From the NCBI GenBank assembly GCA_001606155.1, contig LODT01000034.1, positions 820,059 through 884,058 of the forward strand: a DNA stretch of 64,000 nt, given 5' to 3'. The notes below the pieces were generated by a model. The model was not told the DNA's origin. It saw only the letters and a list, made by a program, of their open reading frames with translations, and searched no databases. Positions 23,745 to 32,726 of this stretch are shown here, in pieces. Both the position numbers and the translations under genes were made by a program. This DNA is from Tieghemostelium lacteum. Taxonomy: Eukaryota; Evosea; Eumycetozoa; Dictyosteliales; Raperosteliaceae. How positions within the stretch are numbered: position 1 is the first letter of the stretch; every line of letters begins with the position of its first letter.

Positions 23745-23966
23745 TGTAAGACTTAAGTTATATTAAGGATAGTTATATTAAGTTCTAAAGTGTTATATGT
23801 ATCTTTAACGTACTATAGACCCTACTGAACCACAATGGTTTAATGTTTATTATATATGTTTATTAGAGACCCTAGATCTCTCAATATTACTATATATGGA
23901 AATGTTACTAGTTTTGTCTATTGTTCTATACTAAGACAAGTTACCTAAACAGACCAATGTCTGACA
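23745..23966 (-). repeat. 3' LTR of the retrotransposon
   Basis: 222 bp, adjacent to the polypurine tract and hence the 3' LTR. It differs from the partner LTR by about two substitutions. Confidence 0.85.
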
Positions 23967-23983
23967 ATCCCCCCTTTCTTCTT
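23967..23983 (-). promoter_or_regulatory. Polypurine tract
   Basis: Minus strand AAGAAGAAAGGGGGGAT immediately upstream of the 3' LTR, the usual plus-strand priming site of LTR elements. Confidence 0.75.
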
Positions 23984-24941
23984 AGGATGGAATGTAAACT
24001 TCTGGATCCTTATCTAAGACTTGGAACAGCTTTTGTAATAGTACACCACCACACTTATCAGACAGTACTAACAGTGATGTCACTACTTGATCTTTGTATT
24101 TGTCTTGCAGACATTCTTTCACAATATCTTTGGTAGCTTGTGAGACATTTGATTTCTCTTGATTGTAATTGACACTATCCTTGGTATAACCTTTGTCTTT
24201 AAGTTCTTCTGAGCTGATCCACTTTTTCTGGTTAGATATTTGTACTAAATATTCTACATGTTTCTTAGCACTCTTTCTCTTACCAGTTACCCATCTTTTA
24301 GCCATTATACGTAACATTCCAACACCCATTCTAGAGTTAAGTATCTTTTCAACTAGACTAGCAATCTCTTTAGTCTTGGTTGGCTCCTTTTCCTCTAGCT
24401 CAAATAATTCTATAACATTATTTCTCCATTTGTTGGTTCTTTCGTCTTTTTCTTTCTTTAGAATTTCTATCCATTCTTTCAGATGATTTGAGTTCTTTAT
24501 ATCAATGTAAGATTCCAATTCTATCTTCTTGAACTTCTCAATATCCATGAGCAAATCATCCAATATTCTATGAGCAGCTTCTTCATCACCATTTCTGGAA
24601 TTTCGTTGAAGATACTCCATCCACCTTTTTCCTTTGGTATTTTCAGATTCTGTAGAGACACTACTATCCAATGATCCCATAATGCTTTTACCTTGGACTC
24701 CTGCTAACTCTTGGTGCACTACATGTTGTAAAGTCCCAGATTGATAATCGTCACCATCAACCTCGTCTACGAGCATATCAGTCACCCTTTTAGCCCTGTC
24801 CTCCGGCAGTAAACTTACCAGTTGTTGGTTTACAACCTCATTTACTACCCTTTTACCAGCATTATCCAATTTTCCTTGTAGATCTACTTGCATTTGATCA
24901 TTGTGAAGTACAGGTTGTTGACCTACAACCCCTTCTACCAA
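23982..24941 (-). CDS. Uncharacterised protein of the LTR element (gag-position)
   Basis: About 319 residues, Lys/Glu rich and mostly predicted helical, starting from the last diverged 17-residue repeats and ending DKDPEVYIPS beside the polypurine tract. No zinc knuckle, protease or polymerase motif is visible. The frame has no ATG near its start and probably continues upstream into the repeat array, so it is likely the 3' part of a longer frame now broken by indels in the repeats. Function unknown; a gag-like role is inferred only from position. Confidence 0.5.
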   Translation of the reverse strand: MVEGVVGQQPVLHNDQMQVDLQGKLDNAGKRVVNEVVNQQLVSLLPEDRAKRVTDMLVDEVDGDDYQSGTLQHVVHQELAGVQGKSIMGSLDSSVSTESENTKGKRWMEYLQRNSRNGDEEAAHRILDDLLMDIEKFKKIELESYIDIKNSNHLKEWIEILKKEKDERTNKWRNNVIELFELEEKEPTKTKEIASLVEKILNSRMGVGMLRIMAKRWVTGKRKSAKKHVEYLVQISNQKKWISSEELKDKGYTKDSVNYNQEKSNVSQATKDIVKECLQDKYKDQVVTSLLVLSDKCGGVLLQKLFQVLDKDPEVYIPS

Positions 24942-24944
24942 CGT

Positions 24945-25450
24945 TATATCCTGTAGTGGACCCGGTTGAAGACCATCAACTCCATCTACTAACGTTTCGT
25001 CTTGTAGTGTGCCGGTTGAAGACCATCAACCCTATCTACTAACGCTATATCCTGTAGTGGACCCGGTTGAAGACCATCAACCCTATCTACTAACGTTATA
25101 TCCTGTAGAGTGCCCGGTTGAGACCATCAACCCATCTACTAACGTTATATCCTGTAGAGTACCCGTTGAGACTATCAACCCTATCTACTAACGTTATATC
25201 CTGTAGAGTACCCGGTTGAAGACCATCAACCCTATCTACTAACGTTATATCCTGTAGAGTACCCGGTTGAAGACCATCAACCATCTACTAACGTTATCTT
25301 GTAGAGTGCCCAGTTGAGACCATCAACCCATCTACTAACGTTATATCCTGTAGAGTACCCGGTTGAAGCCCATCAACCATCTACTAACGTTATATCCTGT
25401 AGAGTACCCGGTTGAGACCATCAACCCATCTACTAACGTTATATCTCGTG
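24945..25450 (-). repeat. 51-bp tandem repeat array, about 10 copies
   Basis: Imperfect array inside the LTR element. The intact unit is 51 bp and encodes a 17-residue repeat on the minus strand, VDGLQPGTLQDITLVDR. Several copies carry 1-3 base deletions that break the frame, and divergence is greater toward the 24945 end, where the repeat merges into the long downstream frame (VVGQQPVLHNDQ). Confidence 0.85.
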
Positions 25451-25492
25451 TTGCAGCACCATCGGTCCCATCACTACAGTCCAACACAGCAT

Positions 25493-25850
25493 CTATGTTC
25501 TCCCATTGCTTTTAGTAGGATTCAGGTCTGTCAGTACAATATCAGTGGTTCTCGTAATATATTTATTCCATAATTCTCTATTGGCCTCCTTGCCAATCTT
25601 CAAAGGTTCATCAACCTCCATATCATATGGTATATTACTATTACTATTGACATCCATGTCAATCTGCAGAGATTCATCAATCTCAATACCCTTATCGGTA
25701 TTCCTATCCAGACCTTCAGGTCTAACCACCGACTCCACATCATTAATTATAATAGGCACATCTACCCTAATCTCTTCGTACCAAACTCTATCTAGCGAAG
25801 CATCAGCTTCTATGTAAAATCTCTTGTCATAGTCAGGTATACAAACAACC
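25493..25850 (-). pseudogene. 5' reading-frame fragment of the LTR element
   Basis: Open minus-strand frame downstream of the PBS. It begins after a stop near 25850 with CIPDYDKRFYIEADAS, then acidic sequence (DESLQIDMDVNSNSN) and ends before the tandem repeats. The first segment faintly recalls the opening strand of retroelement RNase H (xxFxLETDAS), but this is too short to assign. It is probably the 5' part of the same coding unit as the 319-residue frame. Confidence 0.4.
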
Positions 25851-25960
25851 CTTTTTTACATACCAAATCTTTTACCACTATATAAAAAATTTTTCCCATT
25901 TTTAATAAATGTTGACTTTTGAAAAATAATTTTTAACAGATAAATAATATGAGGTTTTAA

Positions 25961-25978
25961 AATCCTAAGTTATCGCCA
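25961..25978 (-). promoter_or_regulatory. Primer-binding site-like sequence
   Basis: Immediately inside the 5' LTR the minus strand reads TGGCGATAACTTAGGATT. A TGG start is expected where the CCA end of a tRNA pairs to prime reverse transcription. Which tRNA would match was not determined. Confidence 0.6.
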
Positions 25979-26200
25979 TGTAAGACTTAAGTTATATTAA
26001 GGATAGTTATATTAAGTTCTAAAGTGTTATATGTATCTTTAACGTACTATAGACCCTACTGAACCACAATGGTTTAATGTTTATTATATATGTTTATTAG
26101 AGACCCTAGATCTCTAGATATTACTATATATGGAAATGTTACTAGTTTTGTCTATTGTTCTATACTAAGACAAGTTACCTAAACAGACCAATGTCTGACA
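25979..26200 (-). repeat. 5' LTR of the retrotransposon
   Basis: 222 bp, TG..CA when read on the minus strand. Nearly identical to the repeat at 23745-23966. It sits on the PBS side, so it is the transcriptional 5' LTR. Confidence 0.85.
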
Positions 26201-26431
26201 GACAATAATATTAAAATTATAATTGATATTAATGAATAAATATACAATTAAATAATCATTAATCATCTTTTAAAAAATAAGATTATTTTTTCATAAGTTT
26301 TAAATTAACAGTGTGGGTATAAAGAGAATCGAGAGACAGTATTGGTATATCACATTAATATGAATTTCAAATGAACTAGAGTGATAATTTAAATTGGTAG
26401 TTTAATTATTGAATTTATTTTTATAGTTGAA

Positions 26432-28456
26432 TTATTTACATATTTCTATATCATCTTCTTCATTTATATCAGGATATTGATCTTTAGAATAATTTTGTGG
26501 GATTTCATTTTCATATTCACTTTCGCTTATTGTTTCATTTTCAAATTCAAAGTCATCTTCAATCTCATTTTCATTTTCGCTTATTGTTTCATTTTCAATT
26601 TCATAGTCATCATCGCTTATTACTTCAATGTCAATTTCAAAGTCATCATCAATCACATTATCAATCTTCTGAGAAGTAAAATTATTTCCATTTTGAGAAG
26701 TGTTTTTTTTTTTTAAACGTTTTTCTTCATCTTCATCGTTTTCACTATTATCAATTCTATTTCGCTTTTGAGGTGGATTATTTTTTTTTTTATTCATCTT
26801 TATAGCCATTTAACAATGTTAATGCATTAGGTACCAAACTTAAAGTGGGGAAATATGTTTCTTTGTCTGGCTCCGCGTTTTGAACCAAGTTTACATCCTT
26901 TTTCAGAATATTTTTAATTATTTGTTTTGCTTTTTTACTTTCTGACTCAACTAATTTTCCATTATATTTGATATAATTATTTGTAATATCAATAGAGTTA
27001 ATGTTTTTTATCAATATTTTAGAGAGTTCAGGTGAATTAAAACATAACTATATCAAGAAATTAGTTAATTTATCTTTTTTATTTAAATAATATAATTACT
27101 TACATATACTCCTGCATACAAAGTATGGACAAAATTTCTATTTGCATCACCAATACAAATTCTACCTTTATCTGTATCAGTAGAGATCATTAGTTTTTCA
27201 TGTTTATCTTTTTTTTCTTTACCATTGTTATCATTTTTCCAACTTTCAATATTAATGACACCCCATTCTTTTTCATTAATTATTGATGGAATTGGAACTC
27301 TCGATGGCTGTTTCTGTAATATATTATATTTTTTCAAATTAATTTAGTCAAATATTTAAAGAATAAAATTCTTCACTTACAAAAGTTGATACTAAAAATA
27401 TAGATTTTTCCCAAATTGAAATCATGGTAAATGGATCAGTGATGGAGCATGTTTTAACTTTGTAAAATTTATAATGTTTTTTTGAATCTAATTTTGAAGA
27501 TTTTACCTGGTCTCTTAATTTTGAAATATCCATTAAATCTTTTACATTTCTCTGGGCTGATATTAATATTAATTCATTTCTAGATGTTCTATCCAAATTA
27601 TATTTAGTTTTAAATTGGTCAATTTGACCAACACATGCGTCAATTAGTTCACTTATAGGTTGTTTAATTGGGTTCTCTAGCCATTTTATAAAATGGTACA
27701 TCAATAGGATCTGGAAGATTCATTGAATGGTTAATAATATATCCATCACCATTTTCAGTGTTTACAGTTATTAAATACTATTTTAAAAAAATATGTAAAT
27801 ATTTAAATCTATTTATATATATATATATATTTGATTTATCTTACTTTTGAGTGAGAATGTCTATAATTTTCGTGGATATTAGGACTTTTTGGTTTTATTG
27901 TGTCATGATACCAAGTTTGAGAAAACATGTTCTCATTACATTCAGAAGTTTTAAAATTCACATGAAATTCATCTGGACATTCAACATATTCTCTAAACAA
28001 TTTTTCATTATAAATAAATGCTGAGTAAATGTGAATATTTAACATATCACTAATTCTTTTAGTATCAGTTGAAAAATCTTGAATTGTATTAACAATATCC
28101 TTTAGTTCCTATTTATTTACAGGGTTAGAAAGATAATAAATTAATAATTACAACTTATATTTACCTTAATGATTCCATTTGAAACCACCTTTAACTTGAC
28201 CTTCTTTTAGATTGTCTGACTGATATGATTTTACAAAAATAAACCACCAATCAGTGTATTTACTATTATATCCAATACATTTTGGTTGTACTATAATTGA
28301 ATTAGAAATGTTAGTATTTGATATTTTACTATATTAAACCTAATTTAATATTCTAATTTCATATCCATTCACAAATAAATATTTACCTATTGCATTTGTT
28401 AAATATTGAGTTATATTCAATAAGAATATAATTACTACCTTTCTCATATTTAACAT
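26432..28456 (-). pseudogene. DNase II-like gene, copy A (damaged)
   Basis: Minus-strand exons can be followed from a signal peptide (28456-28387, MLNMRKVVIIFLLNITQYL) through 28290-28165 (CIGYNSKYTDWWFIFVKSYQ), 28108-27845 (ending in the HSK motif of the first catalytic site), 27777-27381, 27313-27104 (DTDKGRICIGDANRN, the DNase II GDxNR block) and 27047-26432. Lesions: an extra base at the end of exon 2 creates an in-frame TAA; two internal deletions in the fused exon 27777-27381 relative to copy B, one shifting the frame; and a frameshift near 26800 before the acidic C-terminal tail. DNase II is a lysosomal acid endonuclease. Not functional as read. Confidence 0.75.
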
Positions 28457-28583
28457 TATAACGAAATATTATTTTTTGGCTGTTTTATAAATTTATTAGG
28501 AAAATTATTTATTATTCCGAGCTATTAAAAATATGATGATCGTTTATTTTGTCGAAAATCAATAGAACCCATAGTTATATTTT

Positions 28584-30386
28584 TTATTTATTTTGAATTG
28601 AGAAAAAATATTTATCTGAAATGTTATTAAATCTTTTGTGATTTCCCAAGTATATTTGAAAATTTAATAAATGATCTAAATTTAATTTTAAATCTTGTGC
28701 TATATCTTCTTTGGTAAACCTGGTATGGGATCCATAACAATGACATTTAATTGATGTTATATGTTTACATTCTAAAAGTATTATTGCCAAATCAACAATT
28801 AATCTATATTCGCTCCATGATTCGAATGAAAATTCTTGAATATTGGTGTTTTGGTTAAGTTTACTTTCAATATTTTCAATATCTTTTGCAGTGAATTTTA
28901 AATTCACATGAATCTTTCTGAGATGTTTGATATTTCTTTCGATTAATGTTAGAAATTGTTCGATTTTAATTGAACATTTAATCGAAATTGAATCAATATT
29001 ATTATTATTGGAAATTGCTGTAAATATTGTTTCAAAGTCAATATCATATTGTTTTCTATTATTCTGGGTTCTGATTTTAATGGTGGTGAGAGTTGGAAGA
29101 TGGAGTTGTATTATTTCAATCAGAGATTGCAAAGTTGTTCTGAATAGAAAATGTAATTTTCGAATGGATTGGTGATGGAATGTTTGTGGGTTTTCAAATA
29201 ATGATATTGGTTGTTGTTCATTCAATATTCTAATTGTTCTTAAATTTGAATTTGATATCCATAATGTGTGAATATCAATCGGAGATTGGCTGATTTTTAG
29301 ATGTTTAAGAGTTTGATTGTTGATATTATCATTGGATATTGTTGATGTTACTATTGGAGATTGATTATATTTATTAATAGTATCATAGATTATAGTTTCT
29401 AAAGTTGAATTTCTGTTTATTAAATCAATGATACTGTTGATATCAATAGAAGGAAAGGTTACTCTATGTTGATTTATAACTTTTAAAGTTTTTATCGTTT
29501 TTGAATGTGATATTTGTTCAATTATAATTTCCAATCCAATACTACTGTTATTATTATTACTATTATTGATATCGTTATTATTATTGTCAGTGATGTCTTT
29601 TAGTAATATAGAGTTTAGAATGAGAGTTTCAATGTTTGATGTGGTTGTTGATAAATATTCAATAAATTCATTTGGTGATATTATTACTCTATCTAATTCC
29701 AGATGAGATAGATGAGATAAAACTGAGAGTTTTTCAAATTTATTGAGTTCTGGACCATAGAGATGTTTACCACGATAACTAAAGATGAGTTTCTCTAAAT
29801 GATGATATCTTTGGAATATTTGTGATAATGGTTCAACATCTAAATCCTTGTAACTGGCAATGGTTAGTGTTTGTAAATGATCAGGTGAAATTGGGAAAGG
29901 AGTATTTTTAAAGAGATATTTCTCAAATCCTTCACCTCTTTTCTCTTTATATTGAATTTCCAGACTTTCAATGTGAGAAGAGCTTTTGGGTCCAAAGTAG
30001 TCCAACCAAGAGAGAAGATATTTACCAATTATTAACTTTTTAACAAGTGGTATTATATTGTATGTATGTGATAGATATTTTTTTCTAAATATTAGATCTT
30101 TATCTCCTTCAATTACTACTAATCTAGACAAAGGTGATGTATCTAATGTTAACTCTGCTTTATGATATTGATGATTAAATTTTAAGAAGGTTCTAACTGT
30201 ATTGAAATCGTCGTATGGACTGTAATCGTCAATTGTTATTTTGTAAGAAAATAAAGGTGCAATGATATATCTACATTCTCTACTTAAAAGTGATATCAGT
30301 TTATAAACTTTATATTTGTTACCATCAGGTTCATTATATTGAAAGTATTTGAATATTTTAACAAATATTAATCGAGGTAAACTCAT
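28584..30386 (-). CDS. F-box/LRR-like protein of a dictyostelid family
   Basis: About 600 residues from ATG 30386. The N terminus MSLPRLIFVKIFKYFQYNE followed by LISLLSRECRYIIAPLFSY looks like an F-box helix pair. The rest is leucine-rich with repeated elements such as LTTIKIRTQNN, IKTLKVINQHRVTFPSID and LIDLINRNSTLETIIYD, consistent with irregular LRRs. The frame is open 25 codons further upstream to 30461, but that extension lies in a local duplication and is probably not original. F-box proteins usually deliver substrates to SCF ubiquitin ligases. A decayed partial copy lies at 31720-32605. Confidence 0.6.
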   Translation of the reverse strand: MSLPRLIFVKIFKYFQYNEPDGNKYKVYKLISLLSRECRYIIAPLFSYKITIDDYSPYDDFNTVRTFLKFNHQYHKAELTLDTSPLSRLVVIEGDKDLIFRKKYLSHTYNIIPLVKKLIIGKYLLSWLDYFGPKSSSHIESLEIQYKEKRGEGFEKYLFKNTPFPISPDHLQTLTIASYKDLDVEPLSQIFQRYHHLEKLIFSYRGKHLYGPELNKFEKLSVLSHLSHLELDRVIISPNEFIEYLSTTTSNIETLILNSILLKDITDNNNNDINNSNNNNSSIGLEIIIEQISHSKTIKTLKVINQHRVTFPSIDINSIIDLINRNSTLETIIYDTINKYNQSPIVTSTISNDNINNQTLKHLKISQSPIDIHTLWISNSNLRTIRILNEQQPISLFENPQTFHHQSIRKLHFLFRTTLQSLIEIIQLHLPTLTTIKIRTQNNRKQYDIDFETIFTAISNNNNIDSISIKCSIKIEQFLTLIERNIKHLRKIHVNLKFTAKDIENIESKLNQNTNIQEFSFESWSEYRLIVDLAIILLECKHITSIKCHCYGSHTRFTKEDIAQDLKLNLDHLLNFQIYLGNHKRFNNISDKYFFSIQNK

Positions 30387-30390
30387 TGTT

Positions 30391-30502
30391 GAAACAAATG
30401 AACCCAAATTAGTTTGTTTTTTTTTAATTGTATTTGTTCTCATGAGGAAATAATGAAACAAATGAATCCAAATTAGTTTGTTTTTTTTAATCGTATTTGT
30501 TC
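30391..30502. repeat. Local duplication of a 49-bp segment (63-bp period)
   Basis: GAAACAAATGAACCCAAATT... at 30391-30439 recurs at 30454-30502 with few differences. It overlaps the 5' end of the F-box/LRR gene and creates an upstream in-frame start codon. Confidence 0.75.
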
Positions 30503-30589
30503 CGAGCTAAGAAAAATTTAGTTTTGCATAAAAGAAATACAGAAATGAAGCATATAAAGCATTTCATATTCATTAGTTTACCAGATTCT

Positions 30590-31105
30590 CTAAAATATGG
30601 AGAATGAGATTTTTATATCAACAAAAAAACAAAAGCTAATTAAATAATTTTTATGCATATTGTTTAATAGATATTTTAATTTGTAAGAATTCAACTTCAA
30701 AACATCATTGGCTTCAATTGATTCCTTGAATCCAAATTCATTTTTAAGATCTAATAACTTTTCAAAGTACCAACTTTCAACCTCTACTAACAGCTCTTTT
30801 AAAATCACCACAGTTCGACTTGCATATGGTGTTTTGAGTTTTTGAAAAAGCGACTTCTCAAGGACTTGCTTGGCACTGAGGGTTCGTTCTGTGGGAGTTG
30901 ATTGAGTAACAGGACTTACAGGAGTATTTACAAGAGGATTTACAGGATTTTCAGGAGGATCTAACCTTGGAAGGAATAGAGAGTTACTATTTAAATGAAA
31001 ATAGTTTTTGTTTGATCTGTACAAGAGAAATTAGTATAGAATTTTTTTAAATTTACAACAAGTTCAATATACACACTTTATAACCTCTTTAATAGATGAG
31101 GTCAT
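30590..31105 (-). CDS. Hypothetical protein, two exons
   Basis: Exons 31105-31077 (MTSSIKEVI) and 31016-30590 join in phase across a 60-bp intron with donor GTGTGT; about 151 residues. A Pro-rich segment (RLDPPENPVNPLVNTPVSPV) precedes a helical part (TVVILKELLVEVESWYFEKL). The last ~20 residues are hydrophobic and may be read-through of a lost splice site. No domain recognised. It lies between the intact F-box/LRR gene and its decayed copy. Confidence 0.4.
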
Positions 31106-31630
31106 GGAGATTCCATTCTTTTAGTAAATGCTAATGAATTCTTTATAGCTATTGTATCAACTTGATCTACAATTTAAATATATATTTTAAATGTGGTTAA
31201 AGTAGTATTAACAATACTAGAGATATTAGATAATTGTTAATCGCTTATAATTTCATATTCATATAGTGCCAGTTTAATGGTTGATAGATATGATTAAATT
31301 CAATTATATTAACAAGTTATTGAATTGAAGTATCAAAATCACATTGACCAGTTATCAACTCTAAATGTGTTACATTTTGATTTTGTTGAATTGCCAAGTC
31401 AAAAAATCTATAGTTTTAGATGGCATGATGCTTTTAATTTTTTAATTGTTGGATGTTGTAATTTCAATAATTTTAATATAACTTCACATAAATTCCCTAC
31501 AGAAACTGAACCTCTTCTAGAATAAATTATACAACATCAAAAAAGGTGTTTGTATTGTTTTGCATAAGTGTATCTACAAAGGCTTGTGTTACTAATATAT
31601 TTACTTCTTTTAACTTTAGATGTACTATAG
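31106..31630. other. Spacer with one weak plus-strand frame
   Basis: AT-rich DNA. A 66-codon plus-strand frame at 31325-31525 (HIDQLSTLNVLHFDFVELPS ... PTETEPLLE) is the only coding-looking piece. It has no clear ATG context or partner exon and may be a gene fragment. Confidence 0.4.
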
Positions 31631-31719
31631 AGCTATTCTGTTTATTTTGTAGAAAATCAATTAATAGATATCCAATAGTTATCATTTATATTTGTTATTT
31701 TGAATTGAGTAAAAATATT

Positions 31720-32605
31720 TATCTGAAATGTCATTAAATCTTTTGTGATTATTCAAGTATATTTGAAAATTTAATAAATGATCTAAATTTAATTTTAAAT
31801 CTTGTGCTAATATATCTTCATCGGCATATTTGGTATGGGATTCTATAACAATGACATTTAATTGAAGTTAAATGTTTACATTCTAAAAGTATTATTGCCA
31901 AATCAACAATTAATCTATATTCGCTCCATGATTCTAATGAAAATTCTTGAATATTGGTGTTTTGGTTAAATTTACTTTCAATATCTTCAATATCTTTTGC
32001 AGTGAATTCTAAATTCACATGAATCTTCCTGAGATGTTTGATATTTCTTTCGATTAATCTTAGAAATTGTTTGATTTTAATTGAACATTTAATCGAAATT
32101 GAATCAATATTATTATTATTGGAAATTGCTGTAAATACTGTTTCAAAGTCAATATCATATTGTTTTCTATTATTCTGGCTTCTGATTTTAATGGTGGTGA
32201 GAGTTGGAAGATTGAGTTGTATTATTTTAATCAGAGATTGCAAAGTTGTTGTGAATAGAAAATGTAATTTTCAAATGGATTGGTGATGGAATGTTTGTGG
32301 GTTTTCAAATAATGATATTGGTTGTTGTTCATTCAATATTCTAATTGTTCTTAAATTTGAATTTGATATCCATAATGTGTGAATATCCGAGATTGATTGA
32401 TTTTTAGATGTTTAAGAGTTTGATTGTTGATATTAACTTTATCATTGGATGGAGATGGAGATGGATTATATTGATCATCATTATCATTAGTACCATAGAT
32501 TATAGTTTCTAAAGTTGAATTTCTGTTTATCAAATCAATGATACACTTGATATCAATAGAAATAAAGGTTAAGAGATCTATTATCTTTATTTGGTCATAA
32601 GCCAA
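31720..32605 (-). pseudogene. Decayed partial copy of the F-box/LRR gene
   Basis: Closely similar to the 3' half of the gene at 28584-30386; homology also extends about 90 bp beyond the stop codon. It begins abruptly near 32575 and lacks the N-terminal half. Visible lesions: a CGA-to-TGA stop near 32274 (HHQSI*KLHFLF versus HHQSIRKLHFLF), a small deletion near 32390 and a frameshift near 31838 after KCHCY. Confidence 0.8.
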
Positions 32606-32726
32606 AGCTTACAGGTAACAGTGTTCAGAATATTAAATGCCTTATTATAATGATATAGTAAAAAAAGAAAAACAAAACATTTCTTTTTAATTAATTATAT
32701 TCATTAAATTTATTTTAATCGTTGAA

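Larger units (their letters stand above)
23745..26200 (-). mobile_element. Non-autonomous LTR retrotransposon, complete
   Basis: Two 222-bp direct repeats (23745-23966 and 25979-26200) bound a 2.0-kb interior. They differ by only about 2 bases near their middle (CTCTCAATATT versus CTCTAGATATT), so insertion is recent. On the minus strand each repeat starts TGTCAGACA and ends GTCTTACA (TG..CA). Directly after the upstream LTR is TGGCGATAACTTAGG, a primer-binding-site-like sequence; directly before the downstream LTR is the purine tract AAGAAGAAAGGGGGGAT. Orientation is therefore minus. The interior has no reverse transcriptase or integrase, only two non-pol-like frames and a tandem repeat. No clear target-site duplication was seen. 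Confidence 0.85.

Noticed and set aside
24945-25450. CRISPR-like array
   Set aside because: Regular repeats are present, but the 51-bp units are contiguous with no unique spacers and are translated as 17-residue repeats inside an LTR element in a eukaryote.
26477-26716. Plus-strand hydrophobic frame opposite DNase II copy A
   Set aside because: Phe/Ile-rich translation is the antisense of the acidic Asp/Glu-rich tail; no start context or family.
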